Assembly: GCA_003427395.1 (NCBI GenBank)
Contig: BFEA01000154.1
Coordinates: forward strand, 752,173 to 777,406
DNA length: 25,234 nucleotides
Reading direction: 5' to 3'
From: Chara braunii
Taxonomy: Eukaryota > Streptophyta > Charophyceae > Charales > Characeae
Below are positions 18,557 through 25,234 of this stretch, in pieces. Position 1 is the first letter of the stretch, and the number at the start of each line of letters is the position of its first letter. The notes under the pieces were generated by a model, which worked only from the letters and a program-made list of their open reading frames with translations, made no database searches and was not told where the DNA came from. The position numbers and the translations under genes were made by a program.

Positions 18557-19441
18557 AAGAGGAAACACATGTTTTAGTTGCGTCCTGAGCCAATATTGAG
18601 CCCAGATGGACTTAGAAATTTAACGTTTTGTTTTCTTTTAGCATGGGGCAAGTGGTGGGGCTGTGGGGCTAGGAAAATAGCTATGACTGCAATCCGAGAA
18701 ATAACGGACTGCATGGGGGTGCCTAGGCTAAGGGAAAATGAGCCACGACAAGCCCAGAAGGCTAGAAAGGAGCAATTTCGACATGGGGCATGTGGAGACG
18801 ATAAACGGCAACCGTGAGATGAGATCCCACGACCGAGAGAAATCGGCACACATGTGGCACCTAAGGGAGAGATGTTGTGACCACCAAGGGCAAGGGGGTC
18901 AAAAAAAATAAAAAAAATGGGACACCACCCGGGATGTTGCCGGGGACCAAGTGGGTCCAAATAATAAAAGTCGAAAAACGAGACACAAGCCGGCGGGACC
19001 GCCGACGAGACAAGAAAACGGAACTAGTACGGAGGAAAACTGGCGGGGACTTGAGATGTCCCAAGTGAACCATGAGGAGGCACAAAGAATAATTGTGCAA
19101 GCAAACGGCACCGTTGAGATCAAGGATCTAGATGGTGGGAAATATTTGCACCACTAGTGCAAACACTAGTGGGGGCAAGTGGGAGAGTCATGAGGATAAA
19201 AAAAAGTAAAGGCATGGGAAAATAGAGCCTCAAGAGGCTCAACATGAGAAAAAGGCTGTCCTTAGAAAATCGGAGCAAAGGGAGCTCAAAATTGGACAAA
19301 TGGAGGCAAAGTGGAACCCTCTAGGAGCATGGGGGTGCCATTGTTGAAATCCGAGATATAACGGCCAAGTACCAGCCATGAACCTGGCCTTGAATGATGC
19401 CCTAAGGCCTAGAGAGAGGGTGCACAGCAGTTTGACACTTG

Positions 19442-19539
19442 TCACAACTGAAATAAAATAAAAAGAAAAAAAAATGAGAGAAATTGGAGGGAGAATGAGA
19501 CAAAAAGGGAGAAAAGAGTAGAGGAGAGTGTGTCAGCCT
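19442..19539. repeat. 98-bp direct repeat, left copy
   Basis: Begins TCACAACTGAAATAAAATAA and ends GTCAGCCT. It matches 21081-21178 over exactly 98 bp with about five substitutions and no indel. The copies flank a 1,541-bp segment of different composition. Sequence to the left continues naturally into this copy. Confidence 0.88.
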
Positions 19540-19836
19540 GCAAAGATAAAATAACAATGGAACTTTGAGAAAAAGAAGATGACATGAGTGTTACTATCAT
19601 GGCGCTATCACCTTCCTCCCGACATCTCCTTGATGCCGAACACCATCAAGGATCTCAACCCTTCTGCTCATACGCCACTCAGGTTGATGAAACTTTCCTT
19701 ACCTACTCCTTGAATACTATTCTACTATCATGTTCACGGTGCGTCCGCAGCGCGACCGCCTCAAATCATATCATAAATAAACATTAAAATAAATTAAATT
19801 AAACTTACAAAATAAGGCTAAACAAAAATTATCCAG

Positions 19837-20050
19837 GTGCTACGTCAGTTGGTACTGGGCCCTGTAGCGTACTTCTGCAACAAAACATATTTGACGAAAG
19901 GGCGAGGATTGGTACACATCCTCAACTCTTTATCCAGACTCAGAAGCTACGTGAGTTGGCACCGAGCCCTGTAGCTTACTTCTGCAACAAAACGTATTTG
20001 ACGAAAGGGTGAGGACTGGTACTGAAAACATCCTCAACTCTTTGTCCAGG
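19837..20050. repeat. tandem duplication of about 107-112 bp
   Basis: Landmarks GCTACGTCAGTTGG (19839) and GCTACGTGAGTTGG (19946), and CTTCTGCAACAAAAC in both, show two copies with some indels. On the minus strand both copies can encode PFVKYVLLQK, which suggests the sequence was once coding in that direction. Confidence 0.8.
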
Positions 20051-20077
20051 TTCAAGTCTACTAGGGTGGCAACACCC

Positions 20078-20464
20078 CTAGGGCCAATGACCCGCCCCAG
20101 ATACCGCCAACAGGTTGAAAAACGCATTTCGCCAAGGCCAGCTCTCACCGAATGTGTGGCCAAAGTTGCTGTCGCCCGCAGGAGATATCCCGGATCTTCG
20201 TCGGATACACTCCCTCCGGCAGTCTCGTACTATCTGCCTGTTCGAAAAGTGACAAAAGTACTTAGATTTCAAGATACCAGGCCAGCAGACGTCACTGGCC
20301 CTGCTGAGTTCTAGATCCACATACTCGCCAACGTAGAGTCCAGCGAAAAAATGTGCTCTGAACACTACCGCGCCTTCGTCCCGGTACATGCCCAGGTATG
20401 TGTCGACAGAGCATGGCAGCCTGGCAGTATTGACTAGGGCAAAACTCCCCAAATGCCACCACAT
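20078..20464 (-). pseudogene. minus-strand coding remnant, unknown family
   Basis: A 128-codon minus-strand frame whose first 75 residues look protein-like (TYLGMYRDEGAVVFRA, then FFAGLYVGEYVDLELS). The neighbouring tandem copy at 20481-20592 encodes a diverged version (MYVGMFRNE followed by a stop). Matching residues in two diverged copies argue for a former coding sequence. The rest of the frame is less convincing. I cannot name the family. Confidence 0.3.
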
Positions 20465-20592
20465 CGTAGGTTATACAAACGTGCTCTGAACATTGTTATT
20501 CGTTCCGGAACATGCCCACGTACATGCAGTGTGACCATATTACCTGGGGCAAAGTTTCACTGCTGCCACTACTGCCACAGACCAGCAGGTTA
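20353..20592. repeat. tandem duplication of about 128 bp
   Basis: GTGCTCTGAACA occurs at 20353 and 20481. Both are followed by a CCGG-x-ACATGCCCA block and later GGGCAAA and GCCACNAC stretches. The copies are clearly diverged. Confidence 0.75.
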
Positions 20593-20605
20593 CCTATGCC
20601 AAGGG

Positions 20606-21080
20606 CTATAGCAAACTACGAAGGCATGGGCCTTTTCTCTCAGAGACCCATTGGCTGATAAGTCTTGCTAATGCATCCGAGAACTCCTCCCTGGTCCTCC
20701 GCCTCATCCAGTTCAACCCAGCAAGTACAACCTTCCCCGGGTACCCCAATTTCCATAGCTCTTCAGCTAAGGTAATAACATTTAGGCAGGTTATCCCTCG
20801 ATCGTTGAAGTTACTGACAATCCTGAGGATCGCGTTAGAGACAGTGCTATATGTAGCAATTTTCGTCCCGAATGTCACAAAGTCTTTGTAGGTTCTAAAC
20901 CTCAGTGGCTTGTCCTCCGAGATTGAGTCTGCATTCCTGAACTTGTGGGACATCAGAATCCTAGCAGGTGGTCCGCTCACGATTAGGCGGGTCTCAAGGA
21001 AATCAAGGACACCGTTGTCCGGTCCCGTCCTCTCCAGCTGCAGGCCGGTTGGGTAACATCCTTTTACCCGATCCAACCGC
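20606..21080 (-). pseudogene. minus-strand fragment, possibly the C-terminal part of a non-LTR or Penelope-like RT
   Basis: About 158 codons of a minus-strand frame lie within the inserted segment; the upstream 66 codons are fortuitous repeat sequence. Landmarks in order are GLQLERTGPDNGVLDFLETR, SHKFRNADSISEDKPLRF, AILRIVSNFND and ELWKLGYPGKVVLAGLNW. The pattern FLD/E-x(2)-L/I, later an H/R-rich stretch and a helix ending in GYP, resembles the region after the active site in Penelope-like and related reverse transcriptases. No catalytic YxDD or GIY-YIG motif is present in the window. This is a tentative reading by eye. Confidence 0.35.
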
Positions 21081-21178
21081 TCACAACTGAAATAAAATAA
21101 AAAGAAAGAAAAATGAGAGAAATTTGAGGGAGAATGAGACAAAAAGGGAGAAAAGAGTGGAGGAGAGCGTGTCGGCCT
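21081..21178. repeat. 98-bp direct repeat, right copy
   Basis: Right partner of 19442-19539. Sequence to its right (21179 onward) matches the block near 18300 (GGGATTGGCAGGTCCCAACTG against GGGACTGACAGGTCCCTACTG, compared piecewise), so this copy is continuous with the older repeat. Confidence 0.88.
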
Positions 21179-21836
21179 ATTGGGACCTGCACAATTGGGA
21201 TTGGCAGGTCCCAACTGTGACCTCATCCCTCCTAGAATGAGGGCGGGCAATCTGGATTGCAGAGATATGACCCTTGGGGCCATATCTCAATAAAATCTGA
21301 ATTGAAAAGAAGAAAATGAAAGAAAATGCAAAAGAGAAATGACCGGTTTTCTTTTGGACCATGGATCTGAGATTAGATCTCATGGTGGAGAGGAACTAGC
21401 CGTTTTTTGTGGGCCAGCTCAAAACGGCTAGCTCCGGAATGATGTGGCAGCCCAAAATGGAAAGAAACAAAAGAGGGAAAAAGACAAAACTGTGAATTTG
21501 GCCCAAAAAGAGATCCAGATGCACCAAAAATTAAAAAAGTGGACTTAGGGGCTCAAAATTGAAGCAAGGGCTACTTGGGGGTGACACGAAATATTGTTGG
21601 CCTTGGATCTCAGCCAGATCCAAGTCTAAAAATGTGTCGCTGCATGGAAAAATATCTCGGTCTACCGAAAATGGGGTACAAACTGAAAAAATCGAGAAAA
21701 AGGCCCACTAGGCCTTTTTCTCTCAAGTAAAGTTGCCCCTTGGGCATTAGGACCCAAGGGGCAACATTTTTGAGGTGAAAAGGAGACCGAAGTAGGCCAA
21801 GAGGCAATCCGAGTTGGTACCAACCACTCGGACTGC
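21179..21836. other. dense cluster of perfect hairpins
   Basis: Seven or more inverted repeats lie in 650 bp. TTGGGACCTGC/GCAGGTCCCAA is at 21180-21214. GCAATC/GATTGC is at 21247-21260. GAGATATG/CATATCTC is at 21262-21288. ACCATGGATCT/AGATCTCATGGT with one bulge is at 21358-21386. CTAGCCGTTTT/AAAACGGCTAG is at 21396-21431. CTTGGATCT/AGATCCAAG is at 21602-21624. GAAAAAGGCC/GGCCTTTTTC is at 21696-21720. GTTGCCCCTTGGG/CCCAAGGGGCAAC is at 21732-21765. A near-palindrome CCGAGT...ACTCGG is at 21809-21831. No ORF with content was found. Confidence 0.75.
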
Positions 21837-22398
21837 ATGTACTTGGCCAAAAAGAGGCCCGGGTACCTCCGGAAGAGCCTAGTAGTAGAATTTTGCCTTG
21901 GGGGTACCTTGGTTCACCTCAAGGCACATGGGGAGGCCCATGGGCTGGCCGGCCTGCTGGTTTCAGCCTACATAAGCTGGGAATTCAGTCCGCCACTTTC
22001 ACATGAGGAGTGCCCATGCTGCCCAAGTGAGCTCATAGGAGCACTCTTTCACTTGGAGAGAGGAGAGGGGAACCCATGCCAGTTTAGGAGCTTGGTGGAG
22101 GCTATGAGCTAGGGAGAGGAGCTCTAGAAACTAGTGGTAGTGAGACTGGCCCTAGGGAGGTGATCCGCCATAGCCCCCTGGGTGTGAGGAAGAGAGAGAG
22201 GTTGGAGGGAGCCCCATTTGCCCTCCTAGAGAGGAGGACTCTATAGCTATGGTGATTGGAGCTTGTGGTAACTTGGGAGAAAGTGAGAGAGGAAGGAGAG
22301 AGGCTTGAAGAAGGAGGAGGCCATAGCCAAGAAGGTGTTTTGTGCAAGGAGGAAAAAGCCTCATCAAGATTGAGACTCCATCTCCAAGACATTAACAG
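21837..22398 (+). other. leader-like region ending in a consensus splice donor
   Basis: A 91-codon frame at 21837-22112 has no recognisable domain. CTACATAAG near 21969 is a weak TATA-like element. 22113-22398 is purine-rich like a plant 5' untranslated exon and ends ATTAACAG before GTGAGTGG. It could be the first exon of an LTR transcript or of a repeat-embedded gene. Nothing further is supported. Confidence 0.3.
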
Positions 22399-22405
22399 GT
22401 GAGTG
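22391..22405 (+). promoter_or_regulatory. candidate 5' splice site AACAG|GTGAGT
   Basis: The exon would end at 22398 and the intron start at 22399. The match to the eukaryotic donor consensus is complete (AG|GTGAGT). A pyrimidine tract and satellite arrays follow, which would all be intronic. There is no experimental support. Confidence 0.4.
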
Positions 22406-22418
22406 GAAGAAAGAGGAT

Positions 22419-22545
22419 GCTGCTTCTTCGTCTTCTTCTTCATTTTCTTCTTCCCCTCCTTCTTCTTCTTCTTCCCCCTCCTCTTCTTCTTCTTCATCTT
22501 CCTCTTCCTCTCCTCCTTCTTCTTGTTCATCATCATCTTCCTATT
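22419..22545. repeat. pyrimidine-rich TTC/CTT microsatellite tract
   Basis: Imperfect CTT and CCT triplets over about 125 bp. The tract produces leucine- or phenylalanine-rich frames on the + strand and a lysine-rich frame on the - strand, all artefacts of low complexity. Confidence 0.88.
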
Positions 22546-22546
22546 G

Positions 22547-24500
22547 GGCTACTTCAACTCTTGCATTTCACTCACACACTTGTAGGTGATGCTCTGATTC
22601 TTCTATGGATGATCTCATGCTCAACAGTTGTGATTTGGACTACTCAAACTCTTGTTTTTCACTCACTAACTAGTAGGTCGTGCTCCGATTCTTCTATGGA
22701 TGATCTCATGCTCAATACTTGTGATTTGGTATAGTATAGATCTTGCTTTTCACTCATATGCTAGTAGGAGATGCTCCGATTCTTCCATGAATGATCTTTT
22801 GCTCAAATCTTGTGATATAGCCTAGTGTAACTCTTGCGTTTCACTCACATGCTAGTAGGAGATCCTCTGATTCTTCCATGGATGATCTCTTGCTCAAATC
22901 TTGTGATATAGCCTAGTGTAGATCTTGCTTTTCACTCCTATGCTAATAGGAGATGCTCCGATTCTTCCATGGATGATATCTTGCTCAAATCTTATGAAAT
23001 AGCCTAGTGTAACTCTTGCATTTCACTCACACACTAGCAGGTGATGCTCCGATTCTTCTATGGATGATCTCATGCTCAACACTTGTGATGTGGGTTACTC
23101 AAACTCTTGTTTCTCACTCACACACTAGTAGGTGATGCTCCGATTCTTTTATGAATGATCTCATGCTCATTACTTGTGATGTGGTCTAGTGTAGAGCTTG
23201 CTTTTCACTCACATGCTAATGGGAGGTGCTCCGATTCTTTCATGGATGATCTCATGTCCATTACTCGTGAATTGGTCTAGTATAGACCTTGCTTTTCACT
23301 CACACGCTAGTAAGGGATGCTCTTATTCCTCCATGGATGATCTCTTGCTCAAATCTTGTGATATAGCCTAGTGTAACCCTTGATTTTCACTCACATGCTA
23401 GTAGGAGATGCTCCGATTCTTTCATGAATGATCTCTTGCTTAAATCTTGTGCTATAGCCTAGTGTAGATATTGCTTTTCACTCACATGCTAGTAGGAGAT
23501 GCGATTCTTCCATGGATGATCTTTTGCTCAAATCTTGTGATATGGACTAGTGTAGATCTTGTTTTTTACTCACATGCTCATAGGAGCTCCTCCGATTCTT
23601 CCATGGATGATCTCTTGCTCAAATCTTGTGATATAGCCTAGTGTAGATCTTGTTATCACTCACATGCTAGTAGGAGATGCTCCGATCCTTTCATCGATGA
23701 TCTTATGTTCAATACTTGTGATTTGGTCAACTCACTCTTTATGTGGTTGTTTGAATCAATTAACTTAGATTCATTAACTTCAGTCAATGAATAACTGTAT
23801 CATCCATTGTTTCAAATATGTCTTTCGACTCGTCAAAGGATTTTCCAATTGCTATAGTCATAAACCTTTTCCTAGTAAATCACATTAATGAATTATGTGT
23901 TAGCACTAATCAAGGAAATATTTTAGTGTAGATGTTGCTTTTCACTTTTATGCTAGTAGAAGATGCTCCGATTCTTCCATGGATAATCTCTTGCTCAAAT
24001 CTTGTAATATAGCCTAGTGTAACTCTTGCATTTCACTCACACACTCGTAGGAGATGCCCCGATTCTTCTATGGATGATCTCATGTTCAAATCATGTGATT
24101 TGGCCTAGTGTAACTTTTGCATAACAAACTACTAGTAGGTGATGCTCCAATTCTTTCATGGATGATCTCATGCTCAGTACTTGTGATTTGGTCTAATGTA
24201 GATCTTGCTTTTCACTCATATGCTAGTAGGAGATGCTCCGATTCTTCCATGGTTGATCTCTTGCTCAAATCTTGTGATATAGTCTAGTGTAACTCTTGCT
24301 TTCCACTCATACACTGGTAGGTAGTGCTCCGATTCTTCTATGGATTATCTCATGCTCGATACTTGTGATTTGGTCTAATGAAAGTCTTGATTCTCACCCA
24401 TATGCTAGTAGGAAATAAATCTGATTCTTCCATAAGTGATTTCGTGCTCAAGACTTGTGTTTTGGGACTAGTCTAGCTTGTGCTCCCCACTCACATAGTA
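22547..24500. repeat. satellite family 1, about 19 units of 91 bp
   Basis: The core GATGCTCCGATTCTTCCATG and variants recur at 22588, 22679, 22770, 22861, 22952, 23043, 23134, 23225, 23316 and 23407, and on to about 24411, spaced almost exactly 91 bp. Units also share TTTCACTCACATGCTAGTAG and TCTTGTGATATAGCCTAGTG. One unit near 23498 has lost a few bases, and a non-satellite gap lies at about 23735-23925. Confidence 0.95.
23735..23925. other. non-satellite AT-rich interruption inside satellite family 1
   Basis: About 190 bp without the satellite core, AT-rich, with TTAACTTAGATTCATTAACT. The distance between flanking cores (about 283 bp) equals one unit plus roughly 190 bp, so it is an insertion and not a replaced unit. 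No terminal repeats or ORF are visible. Confidence 0.6.
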
Positions 24501-24778
24501 GATGATGACATTCCATTTCAAACTTGGTTGCATGCATGGGCCATGGGCATGTGTTTGAGCAAGCCTCACTCACATACATGGCTCAACTCTCACATGATGG
24601 CAGTCTATTTCAAACTTGGTTGCATGCATGAGCCATGGGCATGTGTTTGAGCAAGTCTCACTCACGTACATGGCTCAATCTCGCATGATGGCATTCTATT
24701 TCAAACTTGGTTGCATACATGAGCCATGAGCATGTGTTTGAGCAAGTCTCGCTCACATACATGGGTCAACTCTCACAT
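24501..24778. repeat. satellite family 2, three units of 91-92 bp
   Basis: TTTCAAACTTGGTTGCATGC starts at 24516, 24608 and 24699. Units share GGGCATGTGTTTGAGCAAG and CTCACATACATGGCTCAA. The period equals that of families 1 and 3. Confidence 0.92.
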
Positions 24779-25234
24779 GATGATGTTCCGGTTCATACTT
24801 AGTTGATCTTTTCTCCATGTGCAAGTGACTTTCACTAGTTCTAGCTTCTCATTGTCAAGTTCACGTGTGTTGTGATGTTCTTAGTTTATCTCTCTCCCAT
24901 GTGCATGTGCCTTTTTACTAGTTCAATCTTCTCATTGTCAAGTTCATGTATATTGTGATTATCCGGTTCATACTTAGTTGATCTCTCCTCCATGTGCAAG
25001 TGTCTTTCACTAGTTCTAGCTTCTCATTGTCAAGTTCATGTGTGTTGTGATGTTCTGGTTCATACTTAGTTGATCTCTCCACTATGTGCATGTGCTTTTC
25101 ACTAGTTCTAGCTTCTCATTGTCAAGTTCATGTGTGTTGTGATGTTCCGGTTCATACTTAGTTGATCTCTCCTCCATGTGTGTGTCCCTTTTCACTAGTT
25201 CAATCTTCTCATTGTCAAGTTCATGTGTGTTGTG
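24779..25234. repeat. satellite family 3, about five units of 83-93 bp, open at the window end
   Basis: CTCATTGTCAAGTTCATGTG recurs with starts at 24848, 24931, 25023, 25115 and 25208. GATGTTCCGGTTCATACTTA precedes TTGATCTC in most units. The second unit is about 9 bp shorter. The array runs off the right edge. Confidence 0.94.

Larger units (their letters stand above)
17085..19539. repeat. LTR-like or non-coding repeat region with diverged internal duplications
   Basis: No credible gene. At least three diverged copies of a block can be seen. A caCCGT-hairpin motif occurs near 17829, 18810 and 19110. A CTAGTG/CACTAG hairpin occurs at 17872-17887 and 19151-19172. A motif like CARTCCGAGATATAACGGA occurs near 18113, 18689 and 19345. 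The first 550 bp after the putative LTR start hold nothing recognisable. It may be an LTR with internal duplications or nested LTR fragments. Confidence 0.45.
19540..21080. mobile_element. inserted 1.54-kb segment flanked by 98-bp direct repeats
   Basis: Composition changes sharply here: balanced and partly AT-rich instead of purine-rich. It contains a perfect 9-bp-arm hairpin at 19627-19652, an AT-rich patch at 19770-19830, two internal tandem duplications, and minus-strand coding remnants. The outer repeat continues from the left flank into the right flank across it, so it is best read as an insertion that duplicated 98 bp of target, or a fragment bounded by recombination. No terminal inverted repeats were found. 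Confidence 0.6.

Noticed and set aside
22102-22734. Lysine-rich and leucine-rich ORFs on both strands
   Set aside because: Produced by the CTT/CCT microsatellite; low complexity only.
22547-24500. CRISPR-like array
   Set aside because: The whole 91-bp unit is conserved, with no unique spacers, and the context is eukaryotic satellite DNA.

Overview
The window looks like repeat-dominated nuclear DNA of a plant-lineage eukaryote. It holds a decayed Ty3/gypsy-type retrotransposon with an unusually complex layout, several generations of minisatellites, satellite arrays and hairpin-rich non-coding repeats. No tRNA, rRNA, CRISPR or bacterial-type operon was seen. The gag-pol wording reminds me of retroelements abundant in charophyte algae such as Chara, but that is memory, not a search, so treat the organism as a weak guess.

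Layout. 1-2953 is a purine-rich, apparently non-coding leader that starts with a CT microsatellite. 2954-5626 holds three tandem ORFs, here called A, B and C. They are recognisably paralogous and match no family I know. A is intact (270 aa); B and C are broken by stops and frameshifts. 5647-5926 is a small open remnant. 6042-11918 is gag-pol in the order capsid-like region, CCHC knuckle, protease, reverse transcriptase, RNase H, integrase zinc finger, DD35E core and GPY/F-like tail. That order defines Ty3/gypsy (Metaviridae). I count about five frameshifts, eight in-frame stops and one internal deletion, and the second integrase Asp has become Asn. 12339-13232 is an extra acidic ORF (X) after pol, split by one TAG.

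13233-17090 is a long 3' zone with three unrelated minisatellites (40, 62-63 and 38 bp units) and two copies of a hairpin plus polypurine tract, the second probably marking the start of a 3' LTR. Extra ORFs before gag plus tandem repeats before the polypurine tract recall the giant Tat/Ogre elements of plants, though the A/B/C family itself is unknown to me.

17085-21836 is LTR-like or other non-coding repeat DNA, very rich in perfect hairpins. It is interrupted by a foreign 1.54-kb segment (19540-21080) flanked by 98-bp direct repeats and carrying minus-strand coding remnants, possibly from the end of a reverse transcriptase. 21837-22398 is a leader-like stretch ending in a consensus splice donor. 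A pyrimidine tract follows, and then three successive satellite families, all with a 91-92 bp period and a shared core, which run off the right edge.

If A, B, C, gag-pol and X belong to one element, its retrotransposition machinery is dead in this copy. The layout would then be [A-B-C]-gag-pol-[X]-minisatellites-PPT-LTR, possibly expressed by alternative splicing, since each ORF has an acceptor-like T-rich AG shortly upstream.
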